In this document: piece by piece, positions 1 to 12,720 of the stretch
How the letters are laid out: each line of letters opens with the position of its first letter
Position numbering within the stretch: position 1 is the stretch's first letter
Source: Nautilus pompilius
Taxonomy: Eukaryota; Mollusca; Cephalopoda; Nautilida; Nautilidae
Direction: 5' to 3'
DNA: 64,000 bases
Assembly: GCA_018389105.1 (NCBI GenBank)
Contig: JACATO010001065.1
Span: forward strand, 62,001 to 126,000
Notes under the pieces: model-generated
The model's input: only the letters and a program-made list of their open reading frames with translations
Told to the model about the DNA's origin: nothing
The model's database searches: none
Made by a program: the position numbers and the translations under genes

Positions 1-559
1 ATCGGATCGATCATCTTTCTGAAGCCAGACTTTTCCATCAACCAGGTAGGGCTTCGAAACAGAAGCAGCCGAACAGTAAAACGGTCGTGTTTCCAATCGG
101 TTCGACTTTGTTGAATTTCCTTCCTACTTCAGCTCAGCTGTAGTTTAGAAGAAGAAAAACCGACTCGAACCGGTTCGCGGCTCCAGTTCAAATTTGGTTC
201 GACTTCCCGGAAAGGAGATTCTTTCTCTTCTGCAATAATGGTAGCAAAAATTTAGCTTTGAACACTGGCTAATAGATTTTTTGCATAAAAACACCAGCAG
301 AATAATTATTAAGATTACCTACCAACTTTTCTCCTTGTTTTCTCTTCAACCCGAGTACTAGAATTATTTGTGTTTGCATTTAATATTGCCTCCTAAGTCT
401 CTTTAATTAATTTTTTTTTCCTGCTACACCAGTTATGCATTCCTAAATTAAATATTTCCCGATCAGTGATTTGTCCTATATCCTTAGTTCTATCCCCTTT
501 TTTGACGAATCTCACGTCTTACCTCGCGCTCGCCCGCCCTTTTTATCCTGTTTATTTTT

Positions 560-1260
560 CCCCAAGTTATCTTCCAAATAGGATTTTAAGGAAATCGATG
601 AGAAATGGGAAAGTATCATCAGCATGGAACAGGCCAAAGGCAATATAATAACTAAAGAAGGCTCCAGGCGTGACCCCCGATAATTATAGACCAGATAGTT
701 TAACATCGATTGTAGGTAAGATGATTGGAACTGTAATAAAGACTCTGCTTATTTAGATAAAAATAACTTGCCAAAGAATAGTCAGCATGGCTTCCGGTTT
801 TAGAAAACCTTGCGCTAGAGTTTTCTGGAGATGTCCCTGGCAACCTGGCAGGCACTGTGAGTGTGGATTTCCATAAATTTTTGGTTCTTTTACTACAAAT
901 CGAGAACTACTCACCTAACAGAAAGCTTAGTTCAGTCACGGCACGAACTTCCCTTATTTCACATTGCGCGGTTCGGAGTTGTTAAGGAGGCACACGTCTA
1001 TTAGTGATGGTGTGGCGCCTTAGGCTTCCATTACTTGGCTTATTCCCCTTTAATACATATTGATAGTGGAATCACCCACAATATTACGAAAGTCGCGGAT
1101 GACATTAAAATGTGTGGTAGAATGTACCACCAGTGAATAATGCTGCTAAGAGTATGTAAGACTCTAGCAGTCCTGTTTTCCACATAATTAGGCACCATTT
1201 GAAATATGCGGTTTAGGCATGAGTCCAAACTATTTTAAAGTTGAAAACTTCAGGAAAAGG
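560..1260 (+). mobile_element. Decayed non-LTR retrotransposon (LINE) reverse transcriptase fragment
   Basis: Reading the plus strand in shifting frames gives reverse-transcriptase signatures in the right order. DNYRPDSLTSIVGKMI lies at about 683-730 (the NYRPISLTS block), NSQHGFRF at about 778-801 (the QHGFR block), and IDSGITHNITKVADDIK at about 1057-1110 (the FADD catalytic block, with VADD here). Stops and frame changes separate these blocks, so this is a relic. The motif set resembles CR1/jockey-type LINEs more than the RNase-H-bearing LINE at 48.4 kb. No poly(A) tail or target duplication could be recognised. It lies in the CpG-rich, gene-free left part of the window. Confidence 0.65.
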
Positions 1261-4200
1261 TAAGAAATCATAAGAATTTTTTAAAAAACACCAAAGATAT
1301 TTCGGATGCTATAGACGTTTTTATGCCGTCACGCACCCGACATTTTTTTTTTACAATTTTAGTGGGAAAAGAATGCATATCTATATTTCTCAATACCAGT
1401 GGCACACCGTATGCCACTAGAGGCAAACTTTAGTTCTAAGTTGCAGATACGCTACGGACCCCCTCAAGCATCTTCCTCGGTCTCTCTCTGATAATTACTC
1501 CCAGCTGATGCTGGTTGAAGACATGTCGATCGCTTCCCCGGACTTTGCATCTGGCACCATCTCTGTATTTCCATCCTTTCTCTTACAACCTTAGGGTTAA
1601 CCACGCGGTCTCTTGCTTTTCCTGATTTTCCCCTTATGGCTCTGTTCTCAACCTAGTAAGCGCATCTGATAGTTCCCGATGCATCTCTTGAAATGAATGT
1701 GCAAGAAATCTGATCTGCCCTCTAATTGTCGTCCTTATGGCTCAGCTACCTATCAAACTCTCTAGATAGAGCAATCAATGGACAGTCTGCAAGGATGGTA
1801 AGAATTAACTGGTTTTGTCATCTCAGTGGAGCTTGATACAACTGTAGATGCTCCTGGCTTTATATAACGTTTAGCTATAATATATTGTTCGATGGGCTAC
1901 ATATTTATGGGCAGAGACAAACTGGTCGGCTTCAACAGGCGTGAGCTATCTACCTGGTGGCTATCCGAACAGTGCAAGAATCTTAGACGTCTTCTACATG
2001 CAAGAAATATTACAAACCGAGTCAGTTATACGTATGTCAAAATCAGTTGCCGGTTGCAAAAAATCTAAAACAACAGTATCATGGTTATTATTTTTATAAA
2101 AAGCCAAAAAAAAGAGAGTAAATTTTAAAAATAAAAATCAAAACATTTATTTACAAGCAGGTGAAAATAAATCTTTCGGAAACTTTTTTTCGGCAGGGAG
2201 ATTTAACCGTTATAATGCGTCGGAAAAAATGCAAAATGTCAGACCCGAATGATTCACTTCAGCATATTTACTCTGTCAGAAACAGCATCATCAGTTTAAG
2301 TGGGAAGAGCCAGCGAGCGATACACAGCACCGCGATCGGTTGAATTAGCTGATGTTTGTGATCAGGAATCTTCTCAAATGCTTAATTCACAGGTTTTCAT
2401 TTAATATTCCCATGAAACTATTGAGATATTTAATTTTTGCATGAAAAAAGTATCATCCCTACGAGATGAAGATTCACAGTTGCAATTATCTGGAAAAATA
2501 AAAAAGATTTCCCAAAGACGTCTCACAGGCTGCTGGAGTGAGTTTTCGAAGTCGAGAAGCAGAAAATGTGTGATTTCTAGCATTTATTTCTGTCTAAATT
2601 GGTCAAAGCGCTGAGAAAACATCGGTAAGTCAAGATCCTTCCGCATGGTTTCCATTGTGGGATTTTCGGTCCCCAACTTCATCAATTAGCGTCGTGAAAA
2701 AGCAAATTTTTTCCCCCGACTCTCGGCAGACGGGTTAGAATGAAACAATTCGCCCCAGGGAAGCTCGCCACGTTTTACTTTCAATATATCCATTAATCAT
2801 TGTACGCAAATAAGTTTCTACAAAATTCGAGCCGAAACCTAGTGGTACTGTATAAATAACGCCAGTTCTCTAGTCTATCCGCAGGCAGCGGTGAGAGGAA
2901 AAAAACCGATTGCAATGATGGATCTATGGCTCACGATTGTGTCATTAACCGTGTTTACTTTCCGGAAATATGACCAATTACAGTTTTGGCAACACCGTCG
3001 TACATCCTGGACCGAAAAGGCGGAACGCCAACGTTTCCGCAACGGTTGGGTGTAAACTGTGGATCCGTTTCCGCACTTCGGGATTTTGGAGTAACTACGA
3101 TTATCGCCAAAAGTCCATTCCTTATATTACTTGGGCTGAGATTTGCGGCGAAACAATCGGGAAGCATTTACCAGAAAAATAAACAGTAGATCAGGAGCGC
3201 ATACAAAAACAACACAAACTCATAGCAATATTGGTTTAATAAATATAGGCCCGAAAATAAATTAAAGTAATGAAATGTATTGCATTTGCATACTTCCGAG
3301 AAATGATAAAAGAGAATGACAAAATCATGGGAAGAATAAACAACGAGTGGAAAGCCTTAAGTGGATACGACTCACGGGATCCGGCTAAAAACTTGATTTA
3401 AAAAATACACGCGAATGACCAGAGACAGAACAATACGATGGCAGGGTATTCGACAAAAGATGGAGCAGATTATCTCAGATCTGCTTATTTCATCACAACT
3501 AATAGGAACTTATCGAGACCCATTGGTCACTAAAGACTCAAGTCTTTTGCTATCGTTAAAGAAAAAAAAGATTTCTCAAGGGATTGGTCCTTTATCCAGC
3601 TATTGCAAAATATGTAACTCGTTTTCTTTTTCTTTTTTTTTGGTACCGTGGTGTTTATAACCCAAGCGTTTTCTGACTGATGGAGTTTCAGAATTCGGCT
3701 CATTTTAAGAGGAAAGAAAAACGCAGCGACCTCTTGAGGCCGCGTGACAAATTAAACTAACCTTGAGAACAGAAACGTTATTAACACGATTACACAGTTA
3801 TCTAACTTCCCTGGTGTTCATGCGAAGGGAAATTCTATACGCATCATACAGAAACTATATAAATGCAAATGAAATAATACCGTACACAATATAGCGAAGG
3901 CTCCGCAATAAGGTATAGCAAAGTGTAATTTTTAAAATTATTTGCTAGAAAGGATTTTCGCGGCGGATAAGAATGTGAACAAAATATTTGTGGTTAAAGT
4001 AAGAAATTATAGCGCAGGTGATAAAAAAAGGGTGGTTTAACAGTTTGGTTTACGAGCGAGACGCACTCAGGCTGGTTTTAACAGGGTTAACGAGGCGGGG
4101 ACCACAAAACTACCTCTGCAACAGTTGGTAGATTCTGTTATTGTTATTATTATTAGTAGTAAAATACTCATTTTAACCTTCATTTTGCTCCATGCTTATA

Positions 4201-5545
4201 AAAGCTTAATTCAGCTAATAAAGGGGGTTTTCACCTGAAAAACGGCTGCGGATATCGGGGTAAACAAAGATGAAGGTGGCGGGTAGCTTCGGCCTGACGG
4301 CCGTCCGGGTTAAGCACTTCACCGCGGCGTCTTTTTTCGGTTAAGGATCGGATTCCAGTTTTGGATGGGGCACGTTGGCGATCGTATTGGAAATCGGTGA
4401 GGAAACCACTCGGGGCTGCGCCGGAGACTGTCCCCTACCGTCGGGAATTATGAGCGTGCGATTTTGTCCGGAAGACGTAGCTCGGGTCTTCTAAGGACTG
4501 CAAAATACGCGTCGGTCGGTCGGTCGCCTATTCGTTCCCGATTTAAGACCACTATTAGGCGAACGCGGTTAACCATTTTCCTTCTCAGGGGACAAGAGAT
4601 GGAGGAAAGCTCTCGAGGACGGCGGCCGGCCGGCTAATTGTGGGAGTCCTTCTGTCGCTTGGTCCAACAGCTGCACTCTTCTACTATTTCTGGCGTCGCG
4701 CATCTTTCCGTTTACTTTTTATGTAAAATAATTGCTCTCCAATTACGTTTTAGTTCTCAGCTCAGACTCCGTCACAGATCGACCAATTATCGAGTTTCTT
4801 TATCGCCGTTTTCCCCATAGCACGGCCACACACACGATTGTTAATTACGCAAATGGCTTCCTTCAACAAGGCAATTATCCAAACGAATCTTTTTCCTTCT
4901 TTTTGCAAGAATCCAAAAATATTAACGCAAAGAAAAGAAATTCTTTTCTGTTCTAAGTAAATTCCACCCCCTTTTTTTGTTTTTTTTCTATTAAAAATAA
5001 AAAGAACTTTCTTCCCTCGTCAGAGCTAAATCTGATCATCAGGACGCGGTTTGAGTTTTGGAGCTTGCAAATGGTAATCCCTGCAGCGGACATGATAAAC
5101 GGAAAGGTCAGAAGATTAGTCCGTGATCAAACGGATTCCATAAAGATGGGGTTTTTTTGGCTGCGGTAAATCGCTCTAAGACAAAGCAACCGAGTCGGCG
5201 GTGGGCGATTAGAGCCAAGACCGGGCGTTTGGCCTCAGAAAGTTGGATGTCTGAAAGTAATGTCTTCAATTAGACATCTTTTGGAATTACTGGCTTTGGT
5301 GGCTTTTTAAATCCGTGTAGGATCTTGTACAAGTAATTCAGAGTGAGAATTATAGCAAAAATTAGAATAAATAGCAGTTAGGGTTAGGGGCATCACAGAT
5401 CTGGGACTTATAGCGCCCGCTGTAAACTGTCTTCTGTTCGGAATCTCTTCCGTCGTTTTATTAGTCTTTTTAGCCCAGCACCTTTAACGGTTTAGCGCTG
5501 CTGTTATCGTCTGCAGCTAAGCAAAAATGAAAGAAAACTCTCTCT
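1261..5545. other. Gene-free stretch, no recognisable element
   Basis: Only short ORFs (81 codons at most) occur, without matches I recognise, consistent splice sites or codon bias. CpG dinucleotides are frequent. A GC-rich patch at about 4,240-4,650 has no coding pattern. A short GTTAGGGTTAGGGG at about 5,377 is too brief to be telomeric. Confidence 0.6.
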
Positions 5546-5827
5546 CTCCATCTCTCTCCATCTCTGTACTGACGTCGTATCTCTCTCTCTCTGTATTGAC
5601 GTCATCTCTCTCTGTACTGACGTCATCTCTCTCTCTCTCTCTCCTCCTCTCTCTCTCTCTCTGTACTGACGTCATCTCTCTCTGTACTGACGTCGTATAT
5701 CTCTCTCTCTCTCTCTGTACTGACGTCATCTCTCTCTCTCTCTCTCTGTACTGACGTCGTATATCTCTCTCTCTCTGTACTGACGTCATCTCTCTCTCTC
5801 TGTACTGACGTCGTATCTCTCTCTCTC

Positions 5828-5902
<75 letters not shown>
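5546..5902. repeat. CT-rich minisatellite with embedded TGACGTCA/TGACGTCG units
   Basis: A (CT)n tract is broken nine times by a TGTACTGACGTC core (one TGTATTGACGTC) followed by ATC or GTAT. Five units create the perfect palindrome TGACGTCA (5597, 5618, 5667, 5721, 5781). Four carry TGACGTCG (about 5570, 5688, 5752, 5806). The right end decays into pure CT and then CCCT repeats. The 146- and 90-residue Arg/Glu-rich ORFs on the minus strand here are products of the repeat, not genes. Confidence 0.9.
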
Positions 5903-8198
5903 CCTCCCTCGATTCTTCTGTTCTATGGACATTTTATTCAACGTTTTGTTCCCTTTCTCTTCAGAATGCCATCTACTTGTACCGTCGTCCACAGAAATAA
6001 TTAAATAATATTTCTTCTGTTCTGTTTCATTTAGTATGAAATAGTTAATAATCTTCTTATTATAAAAGGTATTTTTAAGGGAAAATGTATAGCAATTACT
6101 TGCATTGATTTCCAAAAATTGCTCTCTAGAAAGTTTAAAAAAATATTCATGTTTGACTTTTTCCGACGATTGAAAAACCAAAAAAGAAAGGAAAAGGGGT
6201 TCACATATATAGTATAGTACAGACATTTCTTCTAAGGTCTTTGCATTTCATTCTTTTTAATAGACTCGCCTATTCAGAACTTTTTTTTTACAAATTATGA
6301 ATAAAGGATTTTTTGCCAGTACTTCTCAGTTGTTGGTAATTCCAATCTTTGATTAATATAAACTTTTATTACCTCGTTTAATCGATAGAACCGTTTGTTT
6401 CGTGGACAAAGAACGCGAAGGTACGTGAATTCTAGAGAGCTTCTAAATTGATTTATCTTCTAGCGATCAAAAGAGGATGCAGGTTCATTTGGTCGGATAC
6501 TCTGGGAAAATAAACGGTACCCAAAAAAAAAATTAACCATTATTTGAAAAGTTTTGCAGGAGAACTCTCGGTTGACCGCCAACAGTGGTTTCAATCTTCC
6601 GAGAATCAACTGCTATGGAAGTTGTTGAGAACAGCGTCATCTTCATGAAAGAGCATCCTTCTGGCCGATGTTACTAATTAGCAACGAATGTAATAAATTC
6701 CGTGACCAAAATGTATTTAGTGCCAAAACCTTGAAAACCGAATGCTGAGAGAATCGATAGTATTAATTCGAACACGAAAATCAAATAGTGCAAAAGTGAC
6801 AGTTTTTAGGAGATTTACACCATCGGATATTGGTTGTAGTTGGTGTCTAGCGAGACCATTTGCGAGGAATACCATGAAAGACAAAGCTCAAAGAAACAGG
6901 TGATCGTTAGAATTCGTTACAGTTAGCGTCCGGTGGAAAACTGTACGGACGGAATATATACTCGAGTGCTAAACGCTACTAAAAAGGTAGGCAGATTTAT
7001 CGATTGGTTTTCGATCTTACTAGGATCTAAACTGTAAGCTGAATTCAAAGGATTAGTTTCTAAGGGTCTCATTACTCCGAGCACCTGTAAAGCGAAACTC
7101 GTCTGATGAGAATTTCGGTTTTGTTTCTCGGAATACATGCAAAATAACCATATTATCCACAGTATCCACAAAACAGATTCTCTCTCTCTCTCCCTATATA
7201 TCGCTCTCTTCAGAGACGTGACATAAGTAAACAGACATCATCCGAGATTCAAAGCAAATGGACAAATAAATCAAAGCTATAAGAATAGATACGGGCCAGA
7301 GGGATGGATTCTCAAGTCTGCAAACAGCCGTACCACAAAGAGGGGGTTAGCGAAAACATATGGACATTGAGAAGAGCACATAATTAGGAAACGAGACATT
7401 GGTAAAAGACAGCTAGAAATCTGTAATGTTACCAGGCTGATGATCTTGTTCAAGATGGGCTATACAACAGCCGTTCAGGTTCGTCTCAAACTTCCAAAAT
7501 CAACAAAAATAAGCCCGCCAATCAGATATTGTTTTCACAGCAAGAGTACGGTGGAAGAGTGCGATCGTTTCTTGCCACCGTGTGATGTCAGTCGTCGACT
7601 ATAATTAGCAACGCAGACGCTACCACATCAGCCTGTTTATATCTGCAGAGGGCAGAATTTTAATGGAAAATTGAGCCCCACTCACTTCTCATGCAATGCA
7701 AAGGTGTAAAAAGATGGTATTACAAGTTTGCCGTAGCCTGGCTAATCAATGTAAATGAACTTCAGTGAGCATGTGTGGATTATCCTCAACCGATCTCCGT
7801 AGAAGTGTTCCATAAGCCTAAGAAACTCATTAATAGATATTCACTACCAGGACCGATCAGCTCGTCCACGCACCGTGTCAGCTACACCCACAAATCGCTG
7901 TATTTTATCAGCACTAGGCACAGTTCCAGAATAAATGTGTGTTTCCTCAAACCAAGTTGCCCATTTACTTGTAAATTCTCTGTACATGAAAAACCAGTTA
8001 ATAAGTGCAGCCTTAATAATTATACTATAGTTCTCTGCCTTATTAATTTGGTCACCGCCATATGAGACTGCATCTAACCGAAACTTCATACATTTCGGGT
8101 GTGATTAAGTACGCATTGGACGTCTATGGCTTCCAGGCGCCTCCAGCGATATACTCCTCCATTCATGCGATGTCTGTTGTAAGTCGTTCGGAGTGAGG
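5903..8198. other. Gene-free stretch, CpG-rich, nothing recognised
   Basis: No convincing coding sequence or repeat family was found. An 81-codon minus-strand ORF at 7844-8089 has a protein-like composition but no recognised relatives and no flanking exons, so it is left uncalled. A short CT run lies near 7,175-7,205. Confidence 0.5.
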
Positions 8199-8458
8199 CC
8201 CAGAGTCAGCGTCAGAAATCTCGACATTTCTCGTGGATCCGTAGCCGGTATCGCGAGCTTAAAGCGGATGATACCACTGCGGAAGTGACGTCATCAGGCA
8301 AAAACGAGGCGCTGTCATTACTCACCACCCCAGATTCAGCGTCAGAAATCTCGACATTTCTCGTGGATCCGTAGCCGGTATCGCGAGCTTCAAGCGGATG
8401 ATACCACTGCGGAAGTGACGTCATCAGGCAAAAACGAGGCGCTGTCATTACTCACCAC
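8199..8458. repeat. 130-bp direct tandem duplication
   Basis: Two head-to-tail copies (about 8199-8328 and 8329-8458) differ at only a few bases. Each begins near TCAGCGTCAGAAATCTCGAC and ends near GCTGTCATTACTCACCA. Each copy contains GTGACGTCAT, so the TGACGTCA octamer appears at 8286 and 8416. The near identity implies a recent duplication. The 78-codon ORF across it is incidental. Confidence 0.9.
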
Positions 8459-8889
8459 CAGCATTATCTTGCTGACAACGATCATTCAACAGAATTGAGC
8501 AGACGAACGATCCTACGCCTTCTCCACCAACCTGTCACAAAAAGCAAATGAAAGGTACTTTTATCAATTTTATGTTAACTGAAAGCTGCAGTCTGTGGAT
8601 AATCCCATCTTTTACAGTCCCAGTTGTTGTAGATTATAGTGAGCTAAATAGGACCACAAAAAATTTTAAAATTCTACCCTTGTTTTTTGTTCTTTAGAAA
8701 AATCGGTGATATTTTAGTGTTGAAATCAGTGATTATGTGGTACTTAGCAATTTACAGATTGCTTCAGGAATAGTCTTATCAGCATCATATCATTTGGAAA
8801 GTTGGAGGAAGTGTCTATCTATCCTGAACTCTTGGATTTATGGCTTTTAAATCCTAAGATAATTTTAGCTCCTTTGTAGTAATCAAAAG

Positions 8890-9310
8890 AGAGCGTTAGC
8901 TCGTAAGAAGTTCCTCTCGTCCAATTGGAATTAAAGATTTTCGAATGGTCTGGTCAACAGACATGACTGGCAAGACCCTCGAGTAATGGCGACGTGTATT
9001 CTTTTTCGACAAGTCCAGGTTTAAAAGATTCATATCTGGAACTCGCCTTTGGAGAATAAATATTAAGATCTTTAACCTCGGTGTCTTTAGTTCATGGTCT
9101 AGTATGAAGGGCGGGAATGTCGTGGTATGGGCTCTAATCTGGCATGGTGAAAAGAAAGAATTAGTGGTTTTTGAAGGATGTCTCAAATCTGCCAGATATA
9201 CTGCCATTTTAACAGACGAGACGCATTTACCATTGTACTAACAAAGTACACTGAGATTCGAAGCCTATGTTCTTCAGAAGGATACCGATACGCCACAGTC
9301 TGAAAAAAAA
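8890..9310 (+). mobile_element. Decayed Tc1-like transposase fragment
   Basis: One plus-strand frame at about 9,113-9,240 reads KGGNVVVWALIWHGEKKELV and then an FEGCLKSARYTAIL-like stretch. This matches the Tc1 transposase core between the first and second catalytic acids (the GGG-VMVWG...G-LVF-EG-LN--RY pattern). Just upstream (about 8,990-9,030) another frame gives EWRRVFFFDKSRFKR, the equivalent of the W--V-FSDESRF block, with Lys where the catalytic Glu-Ser context is usual. Frames are broken and no terminal inverted repeats are evident, so it is an old fragment. Confidence 0.6.
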
Positions 9311-12059
9311 AAGAATTTAGACTTTCAGCTTCTTTGGTTATCCATAAAGCTTTGATATGAATCCGATCAAAGATCCGAGAAGAAATCTTGATCGTTAACT
9401 GAGAGCAAGCTGTCAAAGTGTTACCAATATGTCCGAATTTTTTAAAAAAAAAGCACTGATATGGTAATGAAAGAACCTGAAGGAGAGTCGCTGTCCCCCG
9501 CCAAGTGAAGTAGTAGCTTCGCGTTGCTAAAGATGACTGACCAAGTGCTAACATCAAAGAGAATTTCACTTTGTTGCTTGTCTTTATTTTCTGTTTTTCT
9601 CAAGAAACTAAAATATAGCAATAACTGTAAGTAATCGAATGGTTGTTGCATGGAAAAGTAGTATTATTAAGATGTGATTATCATTTTTTACCGTGTTTTC
9701 CCGCTGTTTAAATTTTATTTCGTTCAAAAATTATTTGACCATCTGCATAAATTGCATCCGTGAGTGCATAAAGGGATTTAACTCTTCTTCTACCCAGGCA
9801 AAAGGAATAGTACGTCGCGTCATCGCCTCTATGCTTATGAAGCTGGTTGAAGATTCGGTAGATACATAACAGAAAACTACTATATTATAATCTAACCCAT
9901 CTCGTCAATTAAAAAAAAAGAACCAGTTAATCTCCGTATCGTTATTTAAATTCTTAAAAAAATACTTTCTACAAGTAAATTTTAGGTTTACTGCAGTTAT
10001 GTCCCTTGACTTATCAATTATATCCTAGTTTGCAAAGTCTGCGCTAAAGTTATTTCATTCTTAATTTTTATTTCTCGGAAGAAAAAAAAATACAGCAATT
10101 TATTTTCGCATAACAAAAAGGATAAGATTTTTAAGCATTTGTCACAAACATGGAGTGAATTTACTTATTTATTATTTAAACTTTAATGGCTTCCTTAAAG
10201 CTAGTTTAAAACTTTTATCAAATTGTGTTTATTTATTTGATCTGTATTACTCGAAGTGTGCTAGAATAAATTTCAAGTAAGATCCGGCAGAAAGAGAGAT
10301 TAACATAAGTTTCATATCATATAAAATTGCTTCCGCGTTATTTGCGTGCGCAATCAATTTGGGAATTTTTTACTATGCTATTTTAAAAATTATTAGGCAA
10401 TTTTTTGATTAAAGGGAAATAACTGAATTTGCAGTTACTTCCCTTATATTATAATTATTTATTCTATTAAAGTTGTAACTTTCCATGTATATTACTTCTA
10501 AGAGATAATTTATCATTTATTTATCTTTTGAAAATTGATAATTTGAAAGTGTAGCCCATAGTTCTAATAACTGTAGATAAATGGAGGGGGAAAAAATTGC
10601 TTTTCTCCAGTTAAAAAATCTTTATTATGTCATCACGTATACTTGTAAAATTCGAATTGGCTAAATTTGTTATTTTAAATCGGTTCAGAAATTTTCTCTA
10701 ATAAATCAGCATCCATTCCAAAGTAAGGAGGACGCGACACCTGCACGGCATATCTCAGACATGGAGAAACAATAGATCTGTACAATAGGGTTATAGCCCC
10801 CCCCTCTCTATTATGGTCAATACTCTGGTTAATTACTCCTCACATATCGTTTTCTTTAAAGTTATTCTTGATCATTTTCAAATCAGTTTTGTGAAATGCA
10901 TTACGAAAAATCTTTTAAGTTAGTAAAACGTTTTTCTTATGTGGAAAACCAGTTTCGAGTACCTGTATCTTTTAGAGGGTGTGTTTAGCAAAAATGTAGG
11001 CTCTTTTGTCAATTTATATAATTTCTATTCAAGCATCAGGTGTTCTCCATACGCCTTTGTCTCGTTGTTGGTGAATATTAACATTTAATTTACTTTGATT
11101 TGTGAATTGTCACCGAGACGTTTTACTATCTCTACACTTGGGAACGATCTATTCTCATGCGTCAGACCGAACAAAAACATCGTGTAAGGGAGTTAACTTC
11201 GTCATCCTAGAATTTATATAAAGTAAAAAAAAAAAAAAAACGCTTATTTTACAAATTAACGTCGATGGGCTGTCTTATAATTTTAAATAAAAATGCGATA
11301 AAATGTGAAGCAAAAAAAAAATAATAATAAATAAATATAAAATGAAAATGTGTTTGCTCTTGCAATATTAACTTCCTCTGTCTGATTTAAGCATCTTTAA
11401 ACACACCAGGCGACATATAAAGACATTTTAGCAACCAGCTTTGCCAAAAGAGACTGAGATGTTAAGAAAATTATTATCATTCGCTGTACATAAACGTGCT
11501 TATCGCCAGTCTCTCTGCAGTATAGACGGGTATCTATTTCTTATAGACGTACATTATTTATCGACGGACACATGTGACTAGTGTTGATAACATCTAAGAA
11601 TAATAATAATTATTATTATTATTTTGATTACTTAGGTCTGCAGAAACCTAACAGTATATGCATCGCTAGTGAACACCGCGGCAGGTGACTAAGTCACTGG
11701 AAACAGTTCGTACATCGAATAGTAAGTGAGGTCTGTCGCTATGGAAACGAAGATGGTTTCATCTCTCTCATCATAAAACCCGTTAATTTAATACCCCTTT
11801 TTTATAAAAAAAATTTTTTTTCAGTTAGCCTGAACCTTTTAACTTTCTTGATTTGTCCCCCCCGCCCACTAAAAGTGTTTTAATTCATCACTATCTGTCT
11901 GGAAGTACAAACACGAAGGTAAACTCGTCATTAATTTCCGTTTCGTTTTGTCGGCTTCAAGTTCCAGGGTTTCGTAAGAATCCGGGAAAACCTTCGAAAT
12001 TACTTCCCTTACTGTAAAAAAAAAACAAAAAAAAAAACAAAAAAAAAACACACCCAGCT
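9311..12059. other. AT-rich gene-free stretch
   Basis: Low-complexity AT-rich sequence with A and T homopolymers (for example about 11,224-11,240) and small AAT/TTA repeats (about 11,600-11,625). CpGs are still common (for example 11,110-11,210), unlike the sequence right of 12.7 kb. No ORF of interest. Confidence 0.6.
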
Positions 12060-12720
12060 AGCACGAGTTAACTCCCCTTCGCAGACACCTTCCGGTGGAG
12101 GAGGAGTAGCTGCCGAGAGACACATTTTCCGCGTTGTTTTGGTTGGGAAACCCTGATGGCCAGTTTTCGGGGGAAAGGCTGGCGGCTCCCGACCGTCGGA
12201 GTCTGCCACAGCTGCCAAACGTCCGGGGCCGGGTCTGCGTGGACAATCATAAGGTCTGTTCCGCTCCGCCATCCCCCCTCCCCGTGGGAGTTCCCCTACA
12301 CGATACAGCTAATGCCTGGCTCTTCCCCGAACCCCTTTATGCGTATCTCCCATCCATTAGACAACCCCCCCTCCCGCGATATGTCTAACATCCGACATCA
12401 TCTCTGTGACCCTCCCTGCGTATCTCCCATCCATTAGACAACCCCCCCCTCTCCCGCGATATGTCTAACATCCGACATCATCTCTGTGACCCTCCCTGCG
12501 TATCTCCCATCCATTAGACAACCCCCTTCTCCCGCGATATGTCTAACATCCGACATCATCTCTGTGACCCTCCCTGCGTATCTCCCATCCATTAGACAAC
12601 CCCCCCCCCCTCCCGCGATATGTCTAACATCCGTCATCATCTCTGTGACCCTCCCTGCCGGACACCGGTCACGAGCCCCCCACCCAGGCTGATGGCGGTC
12701 CCCTAGTTGGCAGACTTAAC
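12060..12720. promoter_or_regulatory. CpG-rich island at the left edge of the CpG-poor gene domain (candidate upstream PISD promoter)
   Basis: A GC- and CpG-rich block contrasts with both flanks and ends in a region (12,660-12,740) with GATGGCGG-like sequence. To its right CpG becomes very scarce for tens of kilobases. In invertebrates with gene-body methylation this pattern marks the 5' end of a constitutively transcribed unit. The first recognisable downstream coding exon on the plus strand is the upstream PISD exon at 17,772. No TATA box was identified. The transcript start and any non-coding exon are inferred, not seen. A splice-flanked segment at about 12,995-13,081 (TTTACTTTCAG before, GAAG|GTAAAT after) could be a non-coding exon. 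Confidence 0.4.
12341..12658. repeat. ~79-bp minisatellite, four copies
   Basis: Four head-to-tail copies start with GCGTATCTCCCATCCATTAG at 12341, 12418, 12498 and 12576. They differ mainly in the length of an internal C run (about 5 to 10). Each copy ends with ATCTCTGTGACCCTCCCT. The ORFs predicted across it are repeat artefacts. Confidence 0.92.

Noticed and set aside
5377-5392. Telomere-like GTTAGGGTTAGGGG
   Set aside because: Only two TTAGGG units, with no longer array or other subtelomeric sign.
5517-6226. Minus-strand Arg/Glu-rich ORFs of 90 and 146 codons
   Set aside because: They are translations of the CT minisatellite and its flank; no independent evidence of coding.
7844-8089. 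81-codon minus-strand ORF
   Set aside because: Protein-like composition, but no recognised family, splice context or neighbouring exons.
12009-12437. Several overlapping Pro/Ser/Arg-rich ORFs on both strands
   Set aside because: Products of GC-rich CpG-island and minisatellite sequence; open in several frames on both strands, which is typical of GC bias.
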